DNA of 64,000 nucleotides. Source: Liolophura sinensis (taxonomy: Eukaryota > Mollusca > Polyplacophora > Chitonida > Chitonidae). The notes under the pieces were generated by a model. That model was not told where the DNA came from. It did not search any database and saw only the letters and a list, made by a program, of their open reading frames with translations. The position numbers and the translations under genes were made by a program. The DNA is taken from positions 14,950,623 to 15,014,622 of the forward strand of contig NC_088296.1 of assembly GCF_032854445.1 (NCBI RefSeq), written 5' to 3'. Below are positions 20,241 to 33,200 of this stretch, piece after piece. Position 1 is the first letter of the stretch. Every line of letters begins with the position of its first letter.

Positions 20241-21700
20241 TAAAAATACTATTTAAAAAAGAAAAAATTACAGTTTTAAATGTTTTGGTCATTCTCGGGG
20301 TGATATGTAAAATATACAATAAATATAAATTTGTATGTACAAATACACCATAAGGACTACCTGTTGGTCTCTACATGCATGTTTTATCAAGTTTTTGGCT
20401 ATACAATTTATATCAAAATATTCAAACTACGACAAATGCAGTACGGCTGCTTTTGTGAATTCGTTTCATCCAGACGATTTTATATATTTGAAGCGGCGCG
20501 CAAGTGTCAGACATATTCCTGAGCAAATACAGTTCAGTGTGAGCTGTTGCGAGTCTTTATTTAAAGAAACTCAAGAGCTTTTCACAACCCTAATACATGT
20601 CTTTGTACCGGTGCATAAGACCTCCTAACGAGACAAGAAAATATGTGATATTGACATAAAACGATGATATCTATACTGTCAAAGCCTAGGTTAAGTTATT
20701 ACCTTCGTCACACCTTAGTTCATTAAAAGTTCGAATATCCCTGATCCACCAAGGCTTGAGAGCATGATTAGTACCTGTACAAGTCTGCACAAAGGGAGGT
20801 AATTGTTGACAAACGTAATGACTGGAAAGTGGTCAACTGTACGAGGCATCACCACGTAAATGTGAAAGGTTTCACAAAGTCTTCGAACCACATGCTGAGA
20901 TCTCTATCAAGAGTAAAACGATTTATATTTACTTGGTGAAGTCTCGACTTCATTATTATTGAACCCACGTATGACTTTGACCCTTAAGCAGTACACTTGT
21001 TATAATTCTTCTGATTTCATCGGCACTGATAGCACAGCTGGTAGAGCATCCGCGTCGGGAAGGGGTCACACCTAAGGCGGTAAAAGAGGAAGATGTAACC
21101 TCCTCGTTTTGCGTTCAGCTAGACATGTATCAGTATAGCGAGCGATAAAATAAAAGAGCGGTGGAAAATCCGTCCTGCAACAAGGATGCACATACCACAT
21201 ATTCTTTAGACTTCGCGAAATACAAGAAAATGTGTTGAGAATATATTTTCTTACGTATATTCATGTTTTTTTTTTTTGGTGTTATGCATAATTGTCTTTT
21301 CACCTTCCAATGCAACACAGAAATACATTAAAAAACCGCTTCAGTTGTGATATTTCTGCTCAGTAGCTTTATATGTTGAAATAAAAGATGTATTCGCATT
21401 ATGCGATGCAAATGCAAATCCGATTTTCGACGTTGATATATAACAGGATAACGGTACAGTCACGGTTCAGTGCACACAACAGGAATAGTCGTGGTCAAGC
21501 AGTAAGTCATCTGTGATAAAATATCCTCTCCCATTAATCTGGAATGAAGATTTGAGAACGCATAATGAGAAATAATATGAGATATGGTCCTGGGTCCAGA
21601 GAGGCAAAGCGCCATGTAAGAGAAGACAGCTTTACGATATAATAAGCCTCTGAGCCTAATATGGACATATTACCGAATTATTGCCCCTTCAAATCCTTGA

Positions 21701-21953
21701 GGGGGCCTCCGTGGCTCAGTCAGTTAAAGCGCTAGCGCAGCGTAATGACCCAGGAGTCTCTCACCAATGCGGTCGCTGTGAGTTCAAGTCCAGCTCATGC
21801 TGGCGGCCATACGTGAGAAGGTCTGCAGCAACCTGCGGATGGTCGTGGGTTTCCCCCGGGCTCTGCCCGGTTTCCACCCACCATAATGCTGGCCGCCGTC
21901 GTATAGGTGAAATATTCTTGAGTACGGCGTAAAACACCAATCAAAAAAAAAAA
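21701..21953 (+). mobile_element. SINE family 1, full length with target-site duplication
   Basis: A complete copy with A box, B box, body, core and A-rich tail. The 12-bp TCAAATCCTTGA at 21689-21700 is repeated exactly at 21954-21965, so this is a genuine retroposed insertion and probably young. Confidence 0.95.
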
Positions 21954-23277
21954 TCAAATCCTTGAGTTATATCTTCTGTAACACAACATCCAGTTCTCGC
22001 ACAGTAGTCATGCATGACTACATAAAGTAATATGTTTGCTTTAAATAGAGATAATATTGTGCAGGGAAAGCAGAGCAGCGACTAGAATGGGGTAGTAGAC
22101 ACTGGTATAAGGGTGACTAAGTGTACGTTACCCTTGAAATCCGGCCTATTATCAATTTACTTCAGCTTGGGTTTTATTCTGCTAGTTCATTTAAAAGCTT
22201 AAAAAAACAAAGTACATATCCCCTGGCATGTTGTCTTAGGGCGAAATGGGACAAAAATGTGCAGTGATGTTATTTACAATTCACTAGACATTCACAGGTT
22301 CAGAATTACTCAAACTGTTGTGTTGTCATAATATATTAACATATAAAATGTGGCATGACATCAAAACCATGTAAGGGAACCAGGCCTGGAGGATACTGAG
22401 TCCTGATTTATGCAGAAATACAGGAATGTAATGTAAGACTTTTATACAATATAACAGAAGGCTTACAATAAAAAGGGAAAAGCACTTGAAAATAAGTTTT
22501 GTATCGAGGATATTTGGAACTTGCCATTGTTATGTACAATATGTGTGTATTAATTACAGAAGTGAGGATGTAACACATGTGAAATAAATATATCTGCACA
22601 AAAACAAATTTTTCACCAAACAAATATGTTCAACTTGGATTTTTCATCATATTCATATTTTCAATCTATTTATAAATATTACAATAATTCAGATTAAATG
22701 CATGTGTTTGGATATAAAAAACAAAACAACACATTTACATTCAACTAAAACTTGAAAAAAAAATATTAAAGACTATATTTACAAATACGTGTGCACCCTC
22801 CTTCATCTGAATTTCGCCCCGTCTTTTATGCTTTCTTCTCGTTTAAATATAATTAGTTTGATGAAATAATTACTAAGTACACTGTAATTTATACCGTGCA
22901 AGATAAAGAGAGAATGCGTCGTCGTTCTTGTCTACTCCAGGCTAGTGGTGGTCAAACACAACGATTCGTCAAACCCGTTAAGACAGCCCGAACGACGGAA
23001 GTCGCACCATTCCGACCTCCAAAAACATCCCATCGCTGGGTTCCCACATGGTTCATATTCCTCCAGAAGACACGGGTTTGAGAAAATGCAAGATATACGT
23101 TTTGTATTGTAGTGAAAATTGACTTCATAATCAAGAATACTTTGTCCGATAAACGAAATAATTTGATATGGGGTGAGGGGAATGCAATTGTATGGGCTTG
23201 GAGTGTTTGGGGTGAGTGAATCACGCAGTGTCACTGTAGCTAATGGTATGTGTGTACGTATGTATTAAAGTATGTAT

Positions 23278-23595
23278 GCTCGGGATTTGACGTCGTATTT
23301 AACCGTTTTTCAGTCATATGACGATGAGTAACTGGATGTATATACCTTGTCTTCTTGCGGCAGGTCGAGTCGATTCCACCAAATCGCTGTTGCAACTGAA
23401 GTATCATGCCGAAGACACCAGGCAGGACACCCCACCCAATCACATTATACTGACACTGACCCCACCAGTCATGTTTCCTTGCTCTAACCTCTCTTTGCTG
23501 AGCGTTAAACGAGACAGCAACCAGTACCAATTTCAAAGACTTTAGAATGACTCGACTGGGGTTTGATCCCGTGTCTCCCGGCTATTGGGGCTACG
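23278..23595 (+). mobile_element. SINE-like family 2, long copy
   Basis: Starts TTGACGTCGTATTTAACCGT and TTTTTCAGTCATATGACG, then GCGGCAGGTCGAG, ACTGAAGTATCATGCCGAAG, CACATTATACTGAC, TTGCTGAGCGTTAAACGAG, and ends with a B-box-like TTTGATCCCGTGTCTCCC. It gives the most complete view of the family. Confidence 0.8.
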
Positions 23596-23733
23596 GTAAA
23601 AGGATGAAGTCGGAATAAAGAGACGCACAAGGTCTAACTAAAACGGGAAAACTTCATTCAGTGAAACTATTAACTTTAATGGATTTATCTTCTGCATTTT
23701 GACACCCAGCTACACGTATGCCGTGGGACTAAC

Positions 23734-23909
23734 CTGGCTGAGTGTTGGAGCAGATGACTTTGACGTCTAAACCATTGCTGCACAAATGTTCTCCCCATTC
23801 ACCATGATCACACTGAGCAATATTTGTCTCATTCCCTCGGCAGATGGCGCCACCCAGCCAAATCATTCCAGTTATCCCGTATGGATCTCTAGGTATATAG
23901 TTTCCGAAT
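23734..23909 (-). CDS. SRCR domain 8, second half; last firm exon
   Basis: Residues 857-916. [34 protein letters not shown], then SNTQP and the donor CCAG/GTTAGT in phase 1. The acidic EDLG motif is replaced by GLDVKV. A splice donor rather than a stop ends it, so at least one more exon must follow. Confidence 0.92.
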
Positions 23910-26900
23910 CTGTGCAAAAGAATTGAAGGTTTAAATCGGGCCGTTTAATGATGAAAAATAAAAACACAGAGGAAAAAATAAACTCCAGTTCAATATGACC
24001 TACTACCGACCTTCCACGTGTGTACATGTGGAACTTTTATCTCGTGTTTTTTTTTCGAAGACGAGCGGTAGCTTCCTGAAGCAGCACAATGACCCAGGAG
24101 AGTCGCTGTGAGTTTAAGTCCTGGTTTCCTTTCCTGTCGTACATGGAAAAGTCTTCCAGCAACCTGAAGATGGAGGAATCCAGAGTAATGCTGGTCGCCG
24201 TCGTATAAAGTAAATATTCTTCAATAGGGGGTACTCAGCCCAAAAAATAGATAAATATATAAATATTACTTAAATTCGACCAGAGAGATCCTCAACATAT
24301 GCGCAATGTACGTAAACTATATTTATATGGCTGCTTGAAATCCAACTTCATTTCTGATATTAACTTGTAATTTGCAAAGGAAAATTATAAATCTTCAAGT
24401 TTAAGAAAACAATCTATAGCTAGCGATTAGGTATCTCGTTCTCCGTCCGTTGGTTTGAAATCTAGGACTGTGTCAATCAATTTTCAACACCAGAATCTTA
24501 GTACACTGGTTTATCCACCATTGGGGCTTTCCCGCCAATCAGAGGGTTGGAACCACTTGGAAAATTGATTGTGCCCCATGTACACAGGAACTGTCATGTG
24601 ATTGCAATTCTTCCTTACGTGGGGTAGTTACAGTCACGATCGTCTGAGTAATTTGACTAGCACATAACGGTGGCCCGTTTAAATAGAAAATGTATCAGTT
24701 CAACGTTCATCTCTCAAGCCAAGATAAAAGAATAATTTTGGCGGCCATCCTAAATTTACTTTAAAAAAATACGTTTTTCTTAAAGACCTTTGACTTAACA
24801 CTGAAGTGGGGGAAAGTTAGCCTGCCTCATCGATAGTTCGAGAAGAACTGATACAATCAACAGTAGTTTGAAAACAAATTATTTTAAACATGAAGTTTAA
24901 AATAGCTTCGAAGTTTAATGTCATTAGCGACATACCTGTATCCCAAAGACCGGCAGACTACTGAAGCAGTTTCGTTGTCGAACCTGTCAAAGCAGACTCT
25001 CCCCCATTCGCCGGCAAAGTAAACCTCAAGTACGCCGGTCTGCCGGTCGAAACCCTTCTCCCCCAAGATAAGTCTTGTTTGTACTGACCCTGAGTGTATC
25101 AAGATGTAAAGCAAAGAAACTAAGACCTGGGGCCAGTTCCTTTGACTAAAGCATAAAGGACGTCTTGCGATTAACCGGGAAATCGTCTCTCGGCGCCACA
25201 GTAGTTTGGCAGATTTTTATATGTTCGAAAGCATAATAAATTTACTTAAATTTATGTAAAATTACTAACACAAGAAGCCTGTAAAAAGTGAGAGTATTTT
25301 TTGTTTTATTGCAAGACGAAAGTCAAAGGTCAAAAGCAGTTTTTTTTTCTCACTAGGGCCAATCATATGGATATTTCCATTATAATGAAAACATGATTAC
25401 GTAAGACAATATTATTTGCGTGCATATGACATCAACTTAGAGCAATTCAAGCTGTTCAGAAGTAGTATGCTGGTTGACATTCGTATCTATGTAAATCGAA
25501 AAAAAAAACAGACAGATAATATATTTTCATGATTTATTTTTAGTGCTTAGTATAAGTTATGTAGAACGTTATTAAACCACACACAAAAACCAGTAGTTGT
25601 GATTTTTTTTACTTTTTTCTAGGTTTATATCAAATATGTTTTTAAATATAGTAATTAGGCATTAAGTATTCGTCTCGGGAAAGCTCTATGTAACCAAAAG
25701 TTCACATGATTGCCATTTAATTCGTAACAATATTCGTTTCATAGATGTGACAAAAAGAGAATTCAGTCCATGTATTTATAGACACAACAATGTAGACCCA
25801 TAATTCGTAGTGAATAGTGTTAGAAATAACTGAGATACGTAAAAGTATTTGGATGAAAGATACGTGATCTGTGTGTGTAGTGAAACCAAATATTTGGGTA
25901 GGGATACATGAGATGTTTGTTTCTAAAACGAAATGTTTCGGTGAAGGACACGTGAAATGTTTGTTTGTGAAATGAAATATTTGTGTGAGGGATGCGTAAG
26001 ATGTTTGTTTGTGAAATCAAATGTTTGGGTGGAGGACACGTGAGATGTTTATGTGGTTAAATTTGGGTGAGGGATACGTGAAATGTTTGTGTGGTTAAGC
26101 AAAATGTTTGGGTGAGGGATGCGTGAAATATTTGGATGAAAGACACGTAAGATGTTTAAGCAGATAATGTGTGAAATATTTGCCAAGAAGATAAATCACA
26201 TAATGATGCGTCAAACATTTCAGATAAAATGTTTGGGTGGAAGATGTTAAGGTGTTTGGATGGAAGATGTTCCGATATTTGGGTGGAATATTTATCAAAC
26301 GTGGGGGAGGGGGGGGGGTGATTGAAAGGATACATCTGACGTTTTGTGTGGATGGTGAAGCTGATGTAATTGTTGGATTGAAAATAGACTAAACATTTAG
26401 ATAGGTGATAAATCAGTTGGAACGAGGATAAACCAGATGTTTGAATGGAGGATAGATGAGATGTTTGAAAGAAGGATAAGCCAGATGTTTGAATGAAGGA
26501 TAAGCCAGATGTTTGAATGAAGGATAAGCCAGATGTTTGAATGAAGGATAAGCCGGTTGTTCAAATGGAGGATAAACCAGATGTTTGAATGGAGGATAAA
26601 CCAGATGTTTGAATGGAGGATAAGCCGGTTGTTCGAATGGAGGATAAACCAGATGTTTGAATGGAGGATAAATCAGGTGGTTAGTTTGAGGAAAAGTCAG
26701 ATGGTCGCATGCAGGATAAATCAGATATTTGAACAAAGGATAGGCAAGATCTTTAAGTAAGTATATATCACATATATGGCTGGAAGATTCGTCAACATTT
26801 TTGTGGCAGAAAAGTGATATATCGGGGTGAAGGAAAAGTCAGATGGTTGTGTAAGTCATGCATTTGTCGCTTGCAGACTATGAGACAGTCGTGAGGCATA

Positions 26901-29900
26901 AACATATAACTTGGTCGGTGATATATTCCTGGAACTTATTTATTCAGTGAAAAATGATGACTATATGGCAGTCGAGCAGTTGCAACCAAAATGTAAGGAC
27001 ATACCTGTAAATGGTGTGTTGTAACAGTATAGTCCTATATCGTTTTCGTGGGTGCAAGGAGTACTTCTCCAGTTTCCACGAAGGCACTGTGAGATGTTAG
27101 TTTCGTTTCCTAAGCATTGTACGTTGTCCATCCATATTGGTCCACTTCCTGTTCCAAATCTGGATCGGGGGACCTTATTGCCATTTCTAATATTGAAAAA
27201 AAACACACCAAGGTGCCATTATTCCACAATCTTTAAACAGGCGACACAGGAGATGATGAAAAAAGTCAATTATATCTGCAAATCTCAATTTTTTGCTACT
27301 ATATTAGAACAGCCGAAATAATTGCCTTTCACAAAATATCAGCCGTGATACCGTTTAAGATTAGTAATCAACTTTGAGAATCATTTGAACACTATAAATA
27401 AGGTAGGTGCCAGTCTGAAATTTACCTCAGACCAGTCACTTCAACCACTCTAATGCTGATCAATTCAAATTTTCTATATATACCAATACAGAATGATCTT
27501 ATTTACAGAAAATCTTTTACAATTTTCATATTCACCTTGATATAAAGACTAAACTTCGAAATTTGAATGTAGTAGACAAAGGGAAGTAACAGCTAATCAA
27601 AATCAAAATAATATAAAATAAAAATCAAAGTTTGAATAAAGCTTACCCATGAGGCTCAAAGTATTTACTTATTTATTTGATTGGTGTTTTGCCGTACTCA
27701 AGAATATTTCACTTATACGACGGCAGCCAGAATTACGGTGGAAGGAAACTGGGCAAAGCCTAGGCAAAACATTCGACCATCTATAGGTTGCTGTCGGGCC
27801 ACCCCAAGTACAACCGGAGAGAAAGTCAATATGGGCTGGACATGAACTCACAGCGACAGCATTGGCTCAAAGTAAATGAGTTCGCCTGCAGCACCTTATA
27901 TATTACTGACATTCACACTTTCAATTATATAAAATAACGCATATATACTAAACGACTCCTCTCAAAAATGTGATTACATACGTGTAAGTCCAAATAAAAT
28001 ATTACAAAAGAAGAAATATCACTAGTCTGTAAACGATAGCATAGTACATGTTTCCACTCAGGTTTACTTCAATATGGCTGGAAAATTGCCGACGTGGCGT
28101 TAGGCTGTAATCATTCCGTGATTGTTAAATAAAATGAAGAAAAGAAAGTAAAACGCGCTTCTAGGAAAGTAAAATGCATACCTATAGCCCAGACTACGAC
28201 AGACTACAGGAGCAGAGAACAGACCAAAGCCCTTTTCGCACACTGTGCCCCAGAGTCCACCATTGAATATTTCCAGACGCCCGGTGAGATAATTTGGACT
28301 TTGATGACCGTCAACCAGTCTTGTCAATAGCTCCTCTGAAAAGGGAATGGCTCGATAGAAGGCACAACTTCTCCAGGCCACAGACTTTGTAGGGTTCTTT
28401 TGCGCGAATACTTCTGAGGTTTTGAGTTTACAGGCTCCTTATTTTTTTTTTCTTTTTTACATTGGGTTTGTTATACATAGCTGTCAAATTTAGGAATAGT
28501 GGAACATTATCTCGTTCAGGTGGCACAATTTCTTGCTTGGAAGAAATAATATCTCTATTGGACAAGTCAATTATACACTAGAAATATCGATCACACAAGA
28601 CCTCCTTCTGTGAGCTGTTTTAGGGATGTCGTAAATATGTTAAACGTCAACACAGCAATTTAAGTAATTCTTGACAAGTGATGTCTAATACATTGCAATT
28701 AAAAACAGTGCTTCTTTATCCACATAGTTATGCTTAAGCCATGATGATAAGGGATTGTAATTTGCTACTAGTTATGTTTTTACACGAACAGTTAGAATGT
28801 AACCCTGACTAGGATCAATTAACAAGAGCCGTATTTTACCGGAGACGTAAGACAATTTGCCAGCTCGTCGTTTCAGATATGCACAGATATGCAGTTGGAA
28901 TTCAATGACCCCAATGTTACTTCACTAACAGTTAACAGTGAGACAAGCTCAACACACCATCATATGGTTGTGTTTATCTTTTGCCAGCCTGTCACGATGA
29001 CAGCGTATTGATACTCCTGTCACACCGGAAAATCACGACAGAGATCGACCATGGCGTCACATCCAGTCACAAAACGCCTATGTTGCTATCCTGTGTATCT
29101 GTTAAGCTATATGCATGTGTACTTGTCGGAATCTGAATAAAGTTGTTTCCCCTCAACGGGACTTGAGTAGACGGAAGGTCCGGCTTTGGGATTGATCTGG
29201 TAAGATATGTTTGAGAACGTTGGAAAATACATTGAGTTGGAATCAGGAAGATCTTCCGTGTTTTTTGTTCCATTGGAGCGAATACTGCTTAAAAACGGCG
29301 CTGATACAAGACCTACCACTATATAGCTTGGCGCCATTGTGGCTGAGGGGGTTAGCATGCCAGCGACGCATGCCAGTGGCCCTGTAGCCTCTTACTAATG
29401 CGATCGCTGTGAGTTCAAGATCAGTTCGTGTTATCTTTCGATCAAATCGATTAATAGAAGGTCTTTCAGCAACCTGCGGATGGTCATGGCTTTACCCACG
29501 CTCTGACCGGCTTTTCTTATGACGGCTGTATAGTAAGCCAGCATAAACCAGACTTGAAATCACAGCGATCGCATTGGTGAATGGCTACTGCTTCATTCTG
29601 CAGCGCCAACACGCTAACCGCTGGGCTGAGGGCGGGGGCTCCTCGACAACTAAAATAAAAGTACAAGTAGAAAACCTCGGTCTGAAAACACTATTGTCCT
29701 CCATCTTTCTCAGTATATTCCAATAAGCTCACTCTGAACATAAATACAATCATACCTTAGGTCTATGTGTCAGCTGATTCTTAAGGACGTACCCTGGGGA
29801 TTTGGGGTAAAACAGACCAAACCCACGTCCTCGTGGTGACCGCACATGGGAATTCCCCTACCCCCATTTAAGCACTCTGATGTATCAGTCTCGCTCCCAG

Positions 29901-30179
29901 AACAACTAACTTCGTTCAACCAAATCTGACCAGTTCCTTGTCCAAAATACGCATTCGGCAAATCGACTCCTTCGCTGCAAACAATGAAATGGCAAGAGTA
30001 TATACAAAGGACTCTGTAGCAGGAAGCTGGGGAATCCCCTCCCGATACTCTTCTCACAAACAAAGTACGGACAAAATAACAATAACGTGCATAGTTTTAT
30101 GTGTTATAATCTAATTGATGTCGTTCCTCACAAGAAAAGATTAGTTTAAAAGAAAACGCTAAACCATATATGAACATTT

Positions 30180-30210
<31 letters not shown>

Positions 30211-33200
30211 CGCACACACACACATTCTTCCCAGTAGGAACTACTGCTGAGTCAAAAACTTCTTAAAAAAAATACTTTACATAAATAAGAAGTCATATTT
30301 GAGTAACAGGCGGTTTATCGGCTCCATTTTGGTCGTGCATAGTCAACTACATCTGCTTGAAGGTCAATGGTGAAATTTTGGTTTCTGTATAGTATGGATT
30401 CCAAATTTTATCGTTGTCAGAATTTTTTCCCAAATTCCCATGCATTTCTTCAAGAAAATGTAGAATATATGTACATATATGTATGTCTGTGTGCTATGGG
30501 TGGTAAGTGGTATGACGACGAGAATCCATTAGGTATGTGCAAATATTCTGTTGCTTCTTGCAGCAGGGCCACACGGCCAAAGTGCTGCTGCCACTAAAGC
30601 ATCATGTTGAAGACACCAGGCATATGACACCCTACCCAGTCACATCATACTGAGGATGCTCAGGCCAGTGACAGGTCTTCCCACCTTTTTGCGACCGGGG
30701 ATGAACACAAACATGTGCTGTACTGATTTACATTAGATAGCGCAGCCCCATACCGTCTAACTCATTGACACAGCGGCGTCTCCGACAACATTGACCAAAA
30801 ACATAGAATCTGATAAAGGTTATTCCTTCGTTCGAGATTGTGAACATCGTCATTACTCTGAATATAAACATTTCTGATTTAGACATGGTTGTTACTGTTG
30901 GTTTCTTTACGCCTTGACGTGGACCTTACCTGAATCCCAAAAGCCAACAGGTACTTGCGGCTATGCCGTAGTCGAAAGCGACACCACAAACGGTCTTCCA
31001 TGAGTTCTTGTCGAAGACCTCAAGTCGGCCACTGAGACTGTTAGTTCCTCGTGTCCCGTTAACAAGCCGCATGTCAAATGCTGTGTAACAAAACATCAGG
31101 ACCATACGTTTCAGTTGTTAAAAGTCAGAACTATGATTGCTTCGCACTAGACACAAAGATGTGCACCGCATATTGAGTTGGTGTCTCAGACAGCTTTTAA
31201 AAACAGTACTTTTGAAACTCTGGTCCCTTGACAGGGAAGCGTTATCCCTTGTAGAAGACGGTTTATCCGCCATTTAATAATTTTGTCTGAGTTCAGAATT
31301 CAGATGTAACCGTCGGACCTAGCGGTGGACGGCTGTCGCCGTAGGGAGGGGGAACGGAGATTAAAACAGCACGGCAGCGTACAGAGCTGTGCCAGACCAG
31401 TGAAATTGTTAATTGTTAAGCTTTCAAGGACAGTTATTTTGGTATCTACTTGTATAGAAGCGTAAAACCGGTTACGGAGATTAATGTGGGCGACTCATAC
31501 GGCCAAGAAGTTGTAAGTACAGTTAGCGTAAAATCTTACAACAACAACACGACATTAAAAATTACTAAACACGCTATTAATCCTCGTTTTGTTCTAATGA
31601 CTCTTACCCGTTGCACTGTTTGAACACTCCAAACCGAGGTCTTCATCGTGAAGACAACTGTTATTCCCCCAAGGACGGTGTGAACACTGAGATATGCTAG
31701 TCTCGTTCCCAGAACACATCACCTCGTCCAACCAGATGATCCCAGTACCTGCTCCAAGCCCTGCTCGCGTAACTGCAGTGCCATATCTGAAGAGGATCAT
31801 TCAAATTGCGATGATTTAGAGCTATACAAATCCACCAGTTCATGATTTTTGATGATGGTCAAAATGTACTGCTACGCCTAAAGTGACTATTTATTTTTTT
31901 ATTTATTTATTTATTTGATTGGTGTTTTACGCCGTACTCAAGAATATTTCACTTATACGACGGCGGCCAGCATTATGGTTGATGGAAACCGGGCTGAGCC
32001 CAGGGGAACCCGCGACCATCCGCAGGTTGCTTGCAGACCTTCCTACGTACGACAGGAGAGCTAAAACGACTAAGAGCAGTTTTCACTAATAATGCGCTTA
32101 CTGTATAAGTGTTTACTATAGGTATATGTAGCTATGGAGGACTTTATCGACCACGCACGTTTTCTCACATTCCATTTTCTAATGTAAGGTCGAAAACACG
32201 AAAACACGAAAGGGCAAAGATTGAAAACGCTTATAAACGAGGACGAAAATGAAAAACGCGAAACTGTGAAGGTCGAAAACACGAAAGTGGAATAAGAAAA
32301 TGCGCGAAGAAAATGCGAAATACAACTTTGCAATTCCAGGTTTTCGCTTCGTACTGTTGGGTTTCCGGCCCTTCATTATGTGGTCGAAAACGCAAATTAA
32401 CTTATCTTAGCGACCACTAACCCTCAGCCCTCCGCTATACAAACGAAATATAGGATTAAATATAAAAACGAAAAGGACTAACGCGAAACATACGTATATC
32501 CATAACACTCACTGGCTCTTGCGAGAAAAAATGTTTCTAGCTGTTTAACCTTTAGACTATAGTTCGTCACTTGAGAAATAAAAATGCCATCTTGTTAGGA
32601 CCTTAAACATATGGCACAAAATTACCAATTAATACCGGAAGATACCTGAAACAAAATTCAGTATTGAATCACCACAGGATACATGCATATATATGTAATT
32701 CATTCACTCACATAAGTATTTTGTGACAGAGCTTTCAGAGTTTTTTCCTTTGGTCTGTGATTTATTATTTTATACATTTTTGTTAATGTTATTTTGTTAA
32801 AGTCTATGTAAGTATGCGCGTGTTTAAAAATACCTGTATCCAATAATGCGACAAAGAGTGTCCGCGGTCACTGCGTCCACATAATTGTCACAGACTGTTC
32901 CCCAGGCACCGCTGTAGAAGACTTCCAAACGTCCAGTAACACCAGATGAAGTCTCCTCGCCATTGACAAGTCTGATAGGATAAGTTTCTGAAAATTACAG
33001 GTTAGGTCAATAGAGCAGTATTCGTGCGTCGTCAACCAAAATGGACGTTATCAGAGAACTAAGAAACTATATAAAATATGAAATTACAATGAATTTGGAA
33101 TGACGCAAGTTGTGTTCCAGGCGAATGAGTGAAATCAGTATTCAAAGTACATAAATTGTCGATAATAAAGTATGTACACATGTATTTCGAATAGATTTGA

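Larger units (their letters stand above)
20016..23733. other. Region between last firm SRCR exon and candidate ends
   Basis: AT-rich, with a young SINE at 21701-21953, a SINE remnant at 20118-20240 and a family 2 copy at 23278-23595. It is presumably 3' intron, 3' UTR or intergenic DNA. A Cys-bearing reverse frame at 22932-23030 lacks a good acceptor. Confidence 0.5.

Noticed and set aside
20331-20628. 97-codon plus-strand frame
   Set aside because: No domain, biased AT-rich composition, no acceptor or donor; treated as chance.
21014-21085. tRNA-like start (TAGCACAGCTGGTAGAGCA)
   Set aside because: It has an A-box match only; no B box (GGTTCRANTCC) at the proper spacing and no acceptor stem, so at most a tRNA-derived remnant.
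22408-22623. Hydrophobic minus-strand frame that could be a membrane segment for the SRCR protein
   Set aside because: No acceptor in the required phase opens this frame; the good acceptor at 22593 reads a different frame that stops after 14 codons.
22932-23050. Cys-rich minus-strand frame (GCFWRSEWC, GFDESLC) as the last SRCR exon
   Set aside because: The only acceptor giving the right phase (GGGAACCCAG) has no pyrimidine tract; the Cys spacing fits no family I know.
26413-26760. Repeat-protein-like frames on both strands ([16 protein letters not shown])
   Set aside because: 24-bp minisatellite in an SRCR intron; openness follows from the period of eight codons.
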